From NCBI GenBank assembly GCA_963777905.1, contig CAVZSM010000042.1, positions 1 to 64,000 on the forward strand: a stretch of 64,000 bases of DNA, written 5' to 3'. Positions 1 to 8,146 of this stretch are shown here, one piece after another. Below the pieces are notes generated by a model that saw nothing but the letters and a program-made list of their open reading frames with translations, searched no databases and was not told where the DNA came from. How positions within the stretch are numbered: position 1 is the first letter of the stretch; each line of letters begins with the position of its first letter. Made by a program: the position numbers and the translations under genes. Source of the DNA: Trebonia sp963777905 (GTDB lineage: Bacteria > Actinomycetota > Actinomycetes > Streptosporangiales > Streptosporangiaceae).

Positions 1-30
1 GGCGACGTCCTTGCTCGTGTACGCGGCCAT
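1..30 (-). CDS. LacI-family transcriptional regulator, first ten codons
   Basis: Only the start lies in the window. The minus strand reads ATG at position 30 and then MAAYTSKDVA, which resembles the first helix of LacI/PurR-type DNA-binding domains (typical start x-TIKDVAxxAGVS). A purine-rich site (GGAAGAGGG) stands six bases before the ATG, which supports the start. Two tandem palindromes lie about 25-50 bases upstream (53-80), a usual place for autoregulatory operators of this family. The identification rests on ten residues plus the operator, so it stays tentative. Confidence 0.45.
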   Translation of the reverse strand, partial: MAAYTSKDVA

Positions 31-52
31 CGCCAACCCTCTTCCCAGACGC

Positions 53-80
53 CGTCGATACGTATCGTCGATACGTATCC
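53..80. promoter_or_regulatory. tandem palindromic operator upstream of the LacI-type gene
   Basis: A 13-bp unit CGTCGATACGTAT occurs twice back to back (53-65 and 66-78). Each unit contains a palindrome, CGATACGTATCG, perfect at 56-67 and with one mismatch at 69-80. LacI-family proteins bind such palindromes, and the pair lies just upstream of a LacI-like start. Autoregulation is inferred. Confidence 0.5.
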
Positions 81-247
81 TGGAAACGTTGGCGAAACCA
101 TACAGCCGTGTGCCGCAAATCACAAGACCCCCCTTGCACAGCTCGAACCGCCGGGCTCCGGCGCTTGCGGCCAAGGCGGATAGACGGCCGTTCGCACGAA
201 CTTAACGGTGCGGGGTTCAATAATTCTGCTGTGGCTCTGATCTGGGG

Positions 248-440
248 TTATGTGGCAGGATAGGACACATCCGCCATCCCGTGCTCGTCCATCAGCCGAC
301 GGTAGATCCGCGTGATCGTGGCGTGGTAGGGCTCGAAGGTGCCGTTCCGGGTGACATAGCGGTTGGCGGCGAGCATCATCAGCGCGACGCATGCGACGCG
401 GAAGCTCGATAAGCGCTGCGCGCACCGAGCTGACGGCGCA
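248..440 (-). pseudogene. possible degraded transposase-like fragment
   Basis: A short minus-strand frame contains TITRIYRRLMDEHGMADVSY and then stops. The string resembles the N-terminal part of IS21-type IstA transposases, where a pattern like IYxRLxEEHG...VSYxxV precedes the catalytic core. No catalytic domain, partner gene or inverted repeats are visible, and the frame has no convincing start. It lies just outside the integrative element. It may be a relic or a chance similarity. Confidence 0.2.
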
Positions 441-481
441 CCCGCTTCCGTCTGGTCGCGTTTCCGCATGTCAGGGGGACT

Positions 482-526
482 TGGAGCCGGTGAGCGGATT
501 CGAACCGCTGACCTGCCGCTTACAAG
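482..526. repeat. distal attachment site of the tRNA-Thr element (45-bp direct repeat)
   Basis: These 45 bases are identical to 8662-8706, the 3' half of the tRNA-Thr gene from its encoded CCA through the anticodon loop. Identity stops at 527 (A against G at 8707) and at 481 (T against G). A truncated 3' tRNA copy at the far end of an island, with an integrase nearby, is the signature of site-specific integration by a tyrosine recombinase. Confidence 0.9.
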
Positions 527-1292
527 AAGCATGCTCCCGGGCCCTGTGTCCGCTACCTGCACCGATGCCACACGAAAGTGCCACCACTGCACCGAAAACC
601 AGGGTATTTCCGGTCGATCCGTTCCACGACCCGTTCCACGGCGGCGGTGGACTCAGCGCTCCCCAGCCTGCCGATTAGGGGTGTGGACGGCCAGCGGGAT
701 CGCCCGAGGTATCTTCCTCGCCGCGGCGGGCGGCGGCCGGACTGTCATGGCGCCGGGGCGTACCGCCCGCCAGGTCGCTGGCTAAGCCCGGATCGCTAAG
801 AGTCGACTGGGACCACCGTTTCGGCATGCCCGGATGCGAACGACGAGGCTCAATTGGCGATTGTTGCCATGTCAACGACATACAAGGCAGCGCATAAGTA
901 TACGGGCATGCAATGTCCTCTATTCGGCATTGTGCGGGCGTTTGCAGTCAGCTTTTGTGCGTGCAGAGCATCCAGCTCTGTGCGGGCCGCGGGCCAATCC
1001 ATCATGTAGCGACTGCCGCACATAGCGGTTATCTGAAGTCATCCCTGTCTACACCGCACCTGACCAGGACGTCTGCGGCGTAGACACTGTTAAGGTAACG
1101 CGCCCACCACGCTGGGAAATGCACACAAAACACCCGCGGCGGCTACAGCGAAGACACCCAAATCCCGACTGGAGAATAGGCGGCTACGTGAGCGCCTACC
1201 ATGGACACTAGTCACACGAAGTAACCGTGGGTCCGCCACCGAGCAGCTCGGCATGGCCGCCTCTGGCCAGATCAGTTGACCGTCGTCAGTGA
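527..1292. other. gene-free end of the element with possible integrase arm sites
   Basis: No frame here has protein-like composition. Two direct copies of GTTCCAC (621-627 and 633-639) lie about 95 bp inside the attachment repeat. The extended form CCCGTTCCACG (630-640) recurs in inverted orientation near the other end (8579-8603). The middle part (about 880-1020) is less GC-rich than the surroundings. The rest shows no structure I can name. Confidence 0.5.
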
Positions 1293-2507
1293 CTATTCTG
1301 TTGCTTTGCGGGCGCGGTCGAGGACGCCGGCGGTGGTGCCGACGTACATCAGGAGGGTTGTGCGGACGTTGGCGTGCCTTGCCATGCAGGACACGTCGGT
1401 GGCGTCGAGCTTCCACTTGAACAGGGCGGTGGTGCAGAACACGTGCCGCAGGCTGTGCCAGGTCCACCGGCCGTTTCCGTCGCTGTCGCGCCATCCGGCC
1501 GCCAGGTAGGCGGGCTGGAGGATGGTCCGGTTGAAGTTGGATGACCGCAGGAAGTTGCCCATGGGGGAGGGGAAGATCAGACCGAGCGGGTTGGTGCCCG
1601 CTTCCTGCTCAGAGCAGGCCTGCCCGATGCGGCCTGCGAGCTCGTCGGCCAGCGGATAGCCGCCCGGCGTCGTTCGGGGGTAGATCGTCTGCCGCAGTTT
1701 CCGGTTCTTCGGCGCCTCTATATAGAGGTGCCCGGCGACCTCGATCACCTTACGGTCGACCGCGATCGTCCTGGCTTCTGTGCCGACCTGGGGGATGGTG
1801 AGGGCGGTCAGCTCGCCCCACCGCAGCCCGCTGTAGGCGGCGATGTTGGCCATCAGCTCAGCCTGCTTGCCGTGCCGCCCGGCCGCCAGCGCCTGGCCTA
1901 GCTTGCCGATGTCGTCATTGGCAGGGATCTCGGCGGGCTTGACCCATAGCGATTCTCCCGCCACGGTCACCCGGGACGCGGGCAGCGCACGGTTGCCTGC
2001 TTGCCAGTGCACCTTTGCCAGGCGTGGGTTGGCCAGGTAGCCGCCCTCGATCCCCGCGGCGACGAGCGCTGTGATCATCCGGTGGACCCGGTCGCCTTCC
2101 CCGGGCGTGGGCGCGGCGTTGACCATCCGCTGCGTGTGGCTGGTCTTGATGTCCTGGCAGGCGACCGTGTCGATGACCGGGGCGGCGAACCGCTGGCACA
2201 GCCGACGCTGGGTGTGCGCGTGCTTGCGGGACCAGCGCCTATCCGCCGGGAGCCGGTCGGGGTCGAGATAATGCGCGATCAGGTCCGCGCCGGGGCGCTT
2301 CATGTTCGGCGCGTCGGCTGCCAGCCGCTTCTTGACCTTTTCCAGCTTGGCGGCGAGCGTGGCTTCCTGCACCGATTCGCACTCCTGCCGCTCGCCGTCC
2401 TCGTACCAGACCGCCCGCCACCGGTCCCCGTCGAACCGGGCCGGGTACACCGTGATCCCGGAATCCAGCTCGATCACCGGGCGGCCGGGTACGGCCGGGC
2501 CGGTCAC
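1293..2507 (-). CDS. tyrosine-type site-specific integrase
   Basis: A 404-residue phage-type recombinase expected to insert and excise the surrounding element at the tRNA-Thr gene. The catalytic set is visible: Arg229 in SGLRWGEL, His351 and Arg354 in HSLRH, His378 in ARHANVRTT, and the nucleophile Tyr388 in LLMYVG. The first 170 residues would form the arm-binding and core-binding domains. The stop codon lies about 770 bp from the distal attachment site, with possible arm sites between. No excisionase gene is apparent before its start. All active-site residues are present, so it may still be active. Confidence 0.93.
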   Translation of the reverse strand: MTGPAVPGRPVIELDSGITVYPARFDGDRWRAVWYEDGERQECESVQEATLAAKLEKVKKRLAADAPNMKRPGADLIAHYLDPDRLPADRRWSRKHAHTQRRLCQRFAAPVIDTVACQDIKTSHTQRMVNAAPTPGEGDRVHRMITALVAAGIEGGYLANPRLAKVHWQAGNRALPASRVTVAGESLWVKPAEIPANDDIGKLGQALAAGRHGKQAELMANIAAYSGLRWGELTALTIPQVGTEARTIAVDRKVIEVAGHLYIEAPKNRKLRQTIYPRTTPGGYPLADELAGRIGQACSEQEAGTNPLGLIFPSPMGNFLRSSNFNRTILQPAYLAAGWRDSDGNGRWTWHSLRHVFCTTALFKWKLDATDVSCMARHANVRTTLLMYVGTTAGVLDRARKATE

Positions 2508-2810
2508 GATGCTTCCTTTCGGGTTCGCGCGGCCAGTCGGCTAGATCAGCGCTTGGTCCGGGCTATCCGCACATTGACGAAGGGGCTCGAGTCGGCGCGC
2601 GAGGGCAGCCTCAGCGGCTTCCCGCGGGTGGTCGTCGACCTGGCAGACCCTGGAGACCTGCTCTTAAGTGGCCGGTCCTTCTGATCGGGGCTGCGGCCGT
2701 TGAGACGGTGCGGGCGATGAAGGCATCTTCGAGCCCGGCACCCGGGATTGGCGGTGCAGGTTGCGCAGGGGGCAAACGGGCCGACGCACCAGGACGTGAT
2801 CGGCGCCAGG
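2508..2810 (-). pseudogene. spacer holding a relic of an ABC ATPase C-terminus
   Basis: No intact gene lies between the integrase and the permease. On the minus strand 2716-2737 encodes GLEDAFI, and this 22-bp stretch is identical to 3662-3683, which encodes the same residues near the end of the intact ABC ATPase. The bases on either side differ. Either a second ATPase gene was lost by deletion and left its 3' end, or this end was copied during a local duplication. Confidence 0.45.
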
Positions 2811-3608
2811 TCACACTCTGGCGGTGTCGCGGCGCAGGCTCCAGACGGCGCCGGTCACGAAGATCGCGAGCCATACGGCCAGGTTCATGAGCCAGGTCCA
2901 TTGCACGGTGCCGCCGGTCAGCGGGTCGTGGACTAGCTGGCTGAGCCCGTACAGCGGGGTGAACCTGGCGAAGTCCTGCAGGTCCGGGGAGAACTGGCTG
3001 AGCGGGATGAACAGGCCGCCGGCGAAGCTGCACAGGGTCAGCGCGAGCGTGGTGACCTGGGTGACGTTCTCGGACGGCAGGAGGTAGCCGGTGAACAGGC
3101 CGAAGGCGGCGAACAGCAGGGATCCGGTCCATACACACAGCCCGGTGATGACCCACAGATCGGCCGGCATCGATACCTTGTGCGTGAGGGCGCCGATCAG
3201 GTAGACGGCGGCGACCGCACCGGCCGCCAGGACCAGCGAGGTCAGCATCTTGATCGCGACGTAGGCCGCAGGCGACAGCGGCGTCACGCGCAATTGCCGG
3301 CTCCAGCCGGCTATTCGTTCGATGGAGACCATCGCCCCGCAGGTCGCGGTGGCGGACACCGCGCCGTACAGCGCGATGCTGATCATCTCCACCGCCGAGA
3401 CGTTGCCGTGTCCGGCTCTTTCGTGCACGTAGCTGTTGTTCAGGCCGAAGCCCACGAAGAACAGCACCGGCAAGATGATCGCCAGGATCATGGTCCGCCG
3501 GTTGCGCAGCAGACGGCGCACCTCCAGCCGCACGATCGCCGGGCTGAAGCCGCCCGCCGGCGGCGGCTGCCGGTCCAGGGCGGCGGCGAGAGCGGTCTGA
3601 GCGGTCAT
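2811..3608 (-). CDS. ABC-2 type transporter permease
   Basis: Membrane subunit of an ABC exporter, 265 residues. After a cytoplasmic N-terminus of about 35 residues (ending RLLRNRRTM) there are six hydrophobic segments, as in ABC-2/DrrB-type permeases. The ATG at 3608 overlaps the ATPase stop codon (ATGA), which implies translational coupling and fixes the start. It is the last gene of the cassette 24-aa peptide, 42-aa membrane peptide, ATPase, permease. The substrate is unknown. In related drug, peptide and lipid exporters the ATPase-permease pair exports a hydrophobic compound. Confidence 0.9.
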   Translation of the reverse strand: MTAQTALAAALDRQPPPAGGFSPAIVRLEVRRLLRNRRTMILAIILPVLFFVGFGLNNSYVHERAGHGNVSAVEMISIALYGAVSATATCGAMVSIERIAGWSRQLRVTPLSPAAYVAIKMLTSLVLAAGAVAAVYLIGALTHKVSMPADLWVITGLCVWTGSLLFAAFGLFTGYLLPSENVTQVTTLALTLCSFAGGLFIPLSQFSPDLQDFARFTPLYGLSQLVHDPLTGGTVQWTWLMNLAVWLAIFVTGAVWSLRRDTARV

Positions 3609-4630
3609 GTCGCTGCCTGGTTTCTGTCGGAGGGGCCGTCGGCGCCGTCGCCGGTCAGGGTGATGAAGGCATCTTCGAGCCCGCGTGCGGTGATTTCCAG
3701 GTCCCGGGCCGGGGTCTGGTTCAGCAGCTGCCGGGCGACGGCGTCGGAGTCGCCGCAGTGGATCAGGACGGTGTCCCCGCGTACGTCGACGCCGTCGACG
3801 CCCGGGATGGCCCGCAGGGCTGCCTCGTCCGCGCCGGGCAGCGTCGCCCGGATGGTCCGGCCGGTGGCCAGGCCCTTGACCTCGGCGGCGGTCCCGTCCG
3901 CCACGATCTGGCCCTTGGCGATCAGGACGATCCGGTCGGCGTAGGCGTCGGCTTCTTCCAGGTAGTGGGTGGCGAAGATGATGGTCCGGCCCCGGGCGGC
4001 GTCCTCGCGGATGGTCGTCCAGAAGCCGCGGCGGCCCTCCACGTCCATGCCCTGGGTCGGCTCGTCCAAGATCAGCAGCTCGGGGTCGGGAATCAGCGCC
4101 ATGGCGAAGCGCAGCCGCTGCTGTTCTCCCCCCGAGCACTTCCCGACCAGGCGGCCCGCGATCGCGGTGATGCCCGCCCGCTCCAGCACCTCACCGACCG
4201 GACGGCTGACAGCGAACAGGCTGGCGGTGTACTGAACTGTCTCCGCCACGGTGAGGTCCTTGAGCAGGCCCCCCGTCTGCATGACGGCGGAGACCAGCCC
4301 CTTGCGGACCGCCTGCCGCGGGGCCATGCCGTAGACCTCGACCGCACCGCCGTCCGGGCGGGACAGGCCCAAGATCATGTCGATTGTCGAGGTCTTCCCG
4401 GCCCCGTTGGGGCCCAGGAACGCCATCACCTCTCCGGCGCCGACAGCCAGCGCGACTCCCCGCACGGCCTGCACCGGGCCGAAGGACTTACGCACCCCCC
4501 GCAGGTCAACGGCAAGCGGCAGCACGGCGCCATCCCGGCGCCCGGGCCGCGCCGCACGGCCCACGTCGTCCCGGGCCATCTGCATCTGCTGGCCCGCAGG
4601 CGTGGCCAGCGACCCGGGGTTCTTACTCAT
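3605..4630 (-). CDS. ABC transporter ATP-binding protein
   Basis: Energy-coupling subunit for the adjacent permease, 341 residues. It shows Walker A GPNGAGKTST, signature CSGGEQQRL, Walker B LLILDEPTQGMD and the switch histidine in FATHYLEEAD. A C-terminal extension of about 90 residues (ending GLEDAFITLTG) is typical of DrrA/CcmA-type export ATPases. I chose the ATG at 4630 because the preceding 42-codon gene ends eight bases inside this reading frame; the GTG and ATG codons further upstream lie inside that gene. Stop and start overlap with the permease by four bases. Confidence 0.88.
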   Translation of the reverse strand: MSKNPGSLATPAGQQMQMARDDVGRAARPGRRDGAVLPLAVDLRGVRKSFGPVQAVRGVALAVGAGEVMAFLGPNGAGKTSTIDMILGLSRPDGGAVEVYGMAPRQAVRKGLVSAVMQTGGLLKDLTVAETVQYTASLFAVSRPVGEVLERAGITAIAGRLVGKCSGGEQQRLRFAMALIPDPELLILDEPTQGMDVEGRRGFWTTIREDAARGRTIIFATHYLEEADAYADRIVLIAKGQIVADGTAAEVKGLATGRTIRATLPGADEAALRAIPGVDGVDVRGDTVLIHCGDSDAVARQLLNQTPARDLEITARGLEDAFITLTGDGADGPSDRNQAAT

Positions 4631-4751
4631 CCCGAGCGCCTTTGCCACGCCACCACCACGGGGAGAAAGAGCCCGTGCGCTTCCAGCGCCATGCCATGTT
4701 CCCGACCGCCAGGACCACCACAACGATCACGATGATCAGCTCGGTACTCAT
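4623..4751 (-). CDS. 42-residue single-helix membrane peptide
   Basis: A short gene starting with ATG at 4751 and ending TAA at 4623-4625, overlapping the ATPase start by eight bases. The peptide begins MSTELI, continues as a strongly hydrophobic run of Ile, Val and Leu (residues 5-17), and then has a basic, Trp-rich tail (WRWKR near residues 21-25, PWWWRGKG near 31-38). That makes one membrane helix with a cationic, aromatic C-terminus. Its start overlaps the stop of the preceding 24-codon gene (ATGA). It may be a small accessory subunit of the exporter, a membrane-active peptide, or its substrate. No family is recognised. Confidence 0.62.
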   Translation of the reverse strand: MSTELIIVIVVVVLAVGNMAWRWKRTGSFSPWWWRGKGARDE

Positions 4752-4822
4752 CCCGATACCTCATCGCGCGCCCGTTGGTCGCGAGCCGGTGGTGCGCTCG
4801 CCAGAGATTTCATGTCGTGCAT
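4748..4822 (-). CDS. 24-residue micro-gene heading the exporter cassette
   Basis: ATG at 4822 follows AGGAGG with a five-base spacer, one of the best ribosome-binding sites in the window. The frame runs 24 codons to TGA at 4748-4750 and overlaps the next ATG by four bases. The peptide is hydrophilic, starts MHDMKSLASAPPAR and is rich in Arg, Asp and Ala. It could be a leader peptide that sets translation of the downstream genes, a peptide precursor exported by the ABC pair, or a chance frame. The ribosome-binding site and exact overlap argue for translation; the function is unknown. Confidence 0.5.
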   Translation of the reverse strand: MHDMKSLASAPPARDQRARDEVSG

Positions 4823-4881
4823 GTCTGCCTCCTGGCCTTACCGGCGGCCGGCCTCCGGCTGCCATACCTCGATCATGACCA

Positions 4882-4918
4882 GGCCGGGCCGCGCTGTCGC
4901 TAGGGGAAGCGCTGGGGT
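4882..4918 (-). promoter_or_regulatory. conserved 37-bp motif, copy A, upstream of the exporter cassette
   Basis: Read on the minus strand this begins ACCCCAGCGCTTCCCCTAG and continues CGACAGCGCGGCCCGGCC. It matches 7767-7803 (plus strand) at 32 of 37 positions. Both copies point towards the transporter gene they precede. Copy A lies about 60 bp before the 24-codon gene and just after the LuxR-type gene's stop codon. It is a shared promoter or operator, probably for the LuxR-type protein. Confidence 0.6.
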
Positions 4919-4948
4919 GTGACCCTAGGTTTGCCTGCCCGCGGTTCC

Positions 4949-7681
4949 CTACCGGGCTGCTGCCAGCCGGGCGGCCAGGTCCTTCCGAGACCGGATGCCG
5001 ATCTTGTCGAAGACGTGTCCGAGGTGGAATTCCACCGCCTTGACGCTGACGTATAGCTCGCCGGCCACTTCCCGGTTGGACCGGCCGGTGCTGACCAGGC
5101 GGGCCACGGCCAGCTCGGATGCGGTCAGGTTCCAGGCCGGCAGCTGCTCGGGCCGTATCTCGGCCCCGCACTGCGCAAGCTCGCGCTCGCAGGCGGCCAC
5201 GTAGGGCCGGGCTCCGAGGGCGGCTAGGTGGTCACGTGCCTGCCGCAGGCGCACGACGGCGCTCTGCCGGTCACCGGCCCGGCGCAGCCGGCGGCCGTCA
5301 TCGCGTTCCATCAGGGCGAGCTGGAACGGCAGGGCCAGGCCCGCGGCCAGCTGCCAGGCGGCGGCAAAAAATTTTTCGGCTCCGGCCAGGTCGCCCTCAA
5401 GGACGGCCAGGTTTCCGTGCAGGCGAGCCGTCGCCATGCTCGCTGAGGGCAGGCCGCAGGCGGGGATGGCGGCGTCCAGCTCCGCCAGGGCCTGCCCGGC
5501 CTCATCCCGGCGACCCAGACCGATCAGGGCCTCGACCTCTCGCGAGAGCCAGTCGGCCACACCGGGGATCTCAGCCCGGCCCATGGCCCTGGCTGGTGCC
5601 GTGGCCGACAGGACTCCCTGCAGATCGCCCCGGGCCAGGGCCAGGTCGGCGCCGGCCATGGCCGCGGTGGTGACCCCGCTTCCGGTCCCGAAAGCCCGGG
5701 CCGCGGCCCGGGACGCCTCGACGTGGGCGCCGGCCAGCTGCCAGTCCCCGCGGGCGGCGGGAACCAGGGCGGCATAGCCGTGCACGAAAGCGTAGTCCCA
5801 GGTCCGGTCGGAGTCGTGGGACAGGGAAACCACCAGTGCGGAGTGCATGAGAGCGTCGTCCCAGGCGCCGAGGCGGTACTCGGCATCGCTGAGATAGAGC
5901 AGGCCCATGTCGGGGTCATGCGAGATCACCCCGGCCCGCTGCCGGGCCACTCCCACCGACAGGTCCGCCATCGCCCCGGTCAGGTCATCGGTGAACAGCC
6001 GGCACATCCCTCGCACGACCAGACCGTCGGTGGCCTCCAGCGGCACCTCGGCGGCGGCAGAGGGCAGCTCATCCAGCTGGGCCAGGCCCTCCGGGCCGCG
6101 CCCAGTCAGGGTCAGGCTCAACGCCACCACGTTCAGGGCCTGCAGGCGAGTGGCCGGGTCCCCGGCGCTGGCCGCGACGGCCCGCTCGCCCCAGGCCAGG
6201 GCCTCCCCCTCCCGCCGCGACGACAACAGGTATGACCCCAGGGTGATGGCCGCGTCGGCTCCGACCAGGGGTTCTGTGTGAGGGTCGTGGGCCTGCCAGG
6301 CCTCTAGCAGGTGCGCCTCCACCACCGCCCCCCGGGCGCAGAGCAGATCGAGGTGGCCCAGCAAGGCGCTGCGCCGGGCGCTGGGACCGAACCGCGCGAC
6401 CTGAGGCCACAGGGCCAGGGCGGCGGACGCGTCGCCGCTGCCCACCACCGCCGCCAGGGCATCGAGCAGGCGGCGCTCCTGCCGGGTCCGGTCCGCGCTG
6501 GCCGCGGCCGCCTGGGCCAGCCACGCCGCGCCCTGAGCGACCTCGCCCGCCGCAGCCGCCCCCCGGGCGGCTTCCTCCAGGTCCCCGGCCAGGCTCTCGT
6601 CCGGCCCGACCGCGGCGGCCACCCGGTGGGCGAGGGCGGCGGAGCCGGGGACCAGCGCCGCCGCAGCCCGGTGCAGCCGGCGCCGCCGGGCCGGACCCAG
6701 ATCGTCTCTGACCGCCGCCTGGACCAGCGGGTGGGCGAACGCGATTGCGGCCCCTGCGCCGGTCCGGTCCTCCATCAGCAGGCCCGCGCCGACGGCCTCA
6801 TCCAGCGCGGCGAGCGGGTCATCTAGGCCGGCCAGCGCAGCCGCGGCCGCCAGCGGGAAGCTGCGGCCCAGCACGGCCGCCGCGGTGACCAGCCCCTGAG
6901 CCGGCCCGGACAGCGCTTTCAGCCGGGCCAGGACCACCCCGGCCAGCTCCCGCGGAGCGGGCAGGTCATCCCCGGCCCGCGCCAGGCCACCGGGGCCTAG
7001 CTCTTCGAGCAAGGCCCGGCAATGCAGGGAGTTGCCCCCGGTGTGATCGATCAGCTGGGCCACGGCCCGGCTAGACAGCTCACCCACGCCGAGCTCCCGG
7101 GCCATGGCCGTCAGCTCCTGTGCGCTCAGGCCAGCCAGCCGCACCCGGGTGACCCGGTGATCCCCCCCGGCGAAGCGGCTCCATCCCTCGCCCAGCCGGC
7201 TCAGCTCACCAGGACGGGCCGATACCAGCGCCAGCACCCGGTCGGCCTGCATCCGCCGCAGGGCAAAAAGCAGCGCCTGGGCAGAAAGCCGGTCACTCCA
7301 GTGCAGGTCATCGATCACCAGCACGACAACCTGGTCACCGGCCTGGAGGTCGCCGAGCGCCGCCACCATGTGCGCACCGATGGCCATCGCGTCGGTGGAT
7401 TTCCGCGCCCAGCCGGGCGAGGTTCCCTCCGGGGCCGCCGACCCGGCAGCAGCCAGGAGCTGCTCGGCGAGCCCCCAGGCTAGCAGCATCTCCGCCTCGT
7501 CGCCGCTGGCCCGCAGCAGGCGGACGTCACGGTGCTCCGAGACGAAGCGGGACAGCAGGCTGGATTTGCCGATCCCAGCCTCACCCTCGACCAGGACCAC
7601 CCTGGGCCGCCCGGCCCGCACCGCCTGCAACTCAGCATCCAGGATCGCCAGCTCGCCCGCCCGGCCGACAAAATGATCCAC
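4949..7681 (-). CDS. LuxR-family transcriptional regulator with N-terminal ATPase (LAL type)
   Basis: A 910-residue regulator of the large ATP-binding LuxR class. The N-terminus has a Walker A (GEAGIGKSS, residues 33-41) and a Walker B in VVLVIDDLHWSD, as in MalT-like STAND ATPases. The middle is a long Ala/Leu-rich helical repeat region, probably TPR-like. The last 60 residues form a LuxR helix-turn-helix (LTASELAVARLVSTGRSNRE, then VSVKAVEFHL). Such proteins activate clustered transport or secondary-metabolite genes when a ligand binds. The gene starts with GTG at 7681, without a clear ribosome-binding site. The repeated 37-bp motif occurs on both sides of it, each copy facing a transporter gene. 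Confidence 0.9.
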   Translation of the reverse strand: MDHFVGRAGELAILDAELQAVRAGRPRVVLVEGEAGIGKSSLLSRFVSEHRDVRLLRASGDEAEMLLAWGLAEQLLAAAGSAAPEGTSPGWARKSTDAMAIGAHMVAALGDLQAGDQVVVLVIDDLHWSDRLSAQALLFALRRMQADRVLALVSARPGELSRLGEGWSRFAGGDHRVTRVRLAGLSAQELTAMARELGVGELSSRAVAQLIDHTGGNSLHCRALLEELGPGGLARAGDDLPAPRELAGVVLARLKALSGPAQGLVTAAAVLGRSFPLAAAAALAGLDDPLAALDEAVGAGLLMEDRTGAGAAIAFAHPLVQAAVRDDLGPARRRRLHRAAAALVPGSAALAHRVAAAVGPDESLAGDLEEAARGAAAAGEVAQGAAWLAQAAAASADRTRQERRLLDALAAVVGSGDASAALALWPQVARFGPSARRSALLGHLDLLCARGAVVEAHLLEAWQAHDPHTEPLVGADAAITLGSYLLSSRREGEALAWGERAVAASAGDPATRLQALNVVALSLTLTGRGPEGLAQLDELPSAAAEVPLEATDGLVVRGMCRLFTDDLTGAMADLSVGVARQRAGVISHDPDMGLLYLSDAEYRLGAWDDALMHSALVVSLSHDSDRTWDYAFVHGYAALVPAARGDWQLAGAHVEASRAAARAFGTGSGVTTAAMAGADLALARGDLQGVLSATAPARAMGRAEIPGVADWLSREVEALIGLGRRDEAGQALAELDAAIPACGLPSASMATARLHGNLAVLEGDLAGAEKFFAAAWQLAAGLALPFQLALMERDDGRRLRRAGDRQSAVVRLRQARDHLAALGARPYVAACERELAQCGAEIRPEQLPAWNLTASELAVARLVSTGRSNREVAGELYVSVKAVEFHLGHVFDKIGIRSRKDLAARLAAAR

Positions 7682-7766
7682 CCAAGCAGTGTGGGCGCCT
7701 CGGGTCCCGGGCGCAACGCCACCCTAGGCCCGCCGCGGCGGCGCGCCAGGAAAATTCCAGGGCCGG

Positions 7767-7803
7767 ACCCCAGTGCCTCCCCTAGCGACACCGCTGCCCG
7801 GCT
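7767..7803 (+). promoter_or_regulatory. conserved 37-bp motif, copy B, before the truncated permease
   Basis: This begins ACCCCAGTGCCTCCCCTAG and continues CGACACCGCTGCCCGGCT. It is the second copy of the motif at 4882-4918, ending 17 bp before the permease ATG at 7820. It lies in the divergent spacer between the LuxR-type gene and the permease. The five differences from copy A are scattered, so the pair looks conserved in sequence rather than freshly duplicated. Confidence 0.6.
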
Positions 7804-7819
7804 CAATCACCGTCGACAC

Positions 7820-8146
7820 ATGAGCCCATCCATCCCAGCCCCGCGCCGGGCCACGTTCTCCAGTGTGCTGCGTTCGGAACGGATCAAGCTGACCGCCATC
7901 CGCTCGACGTTGATCATCGTCCTGGTGTCTTTCGCGGTCGTGATCGGCGTCAGCGCGCTCGCCGGTTACCTGGCGAGCAGCCACCACGTGTCCTCCACCC
8001 CGGCCGGTAAAGCCACCTGGAACCTGACGGCATTTAGCCTGAACGGGTTCCAGCTCGCCGAGCTCGCCATCGCCGCGCTCGTCGTCATCTCGGAATCGTG
8101 CTGGTCATGGCAGCAGACGAGACCGGCAGATTCTCATCGAGCTTGA
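7820..8146 (+). pseudogene. truncated ABC-2 type permease
   Basis: The first about 90 residues look like a permease of the kind RSERIKLTAIRSTLIIVLVS with one clear membrane helix, a polar loop, and AFSLNGFQLAELAIAALVVI, where a second helix begins. Complete members of this type run to about 250 residues. Here the frame changes character after about position 8095 (SESCWSWQQTRP) and stops at 8146. The join coincides with the broken toxin gene on the other strand, so a deletion probably removed both ends. Confidence 0.72.

Noticed and set aside
482..526. Functional second tRNA-Thr gene
   Set aside because: Only the 3' half (45 bp) is present. The acceptor 5' strand, D-arm and 5' anticodon stem are missing, as expected of an attachment-site copy.
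834..1025. Small gene in the left end of the element
   Set aside because: The frame has a Cys- and Arg-rich, non-protein-like composition and no ribosome-binding site.
2611..2810. Excisionase gene beside the integrase
   Set aside because: The short frames here lack a helix-turn-helix pattern or a ribosome-binding site, and part of the region is the ABC ATPase relic.
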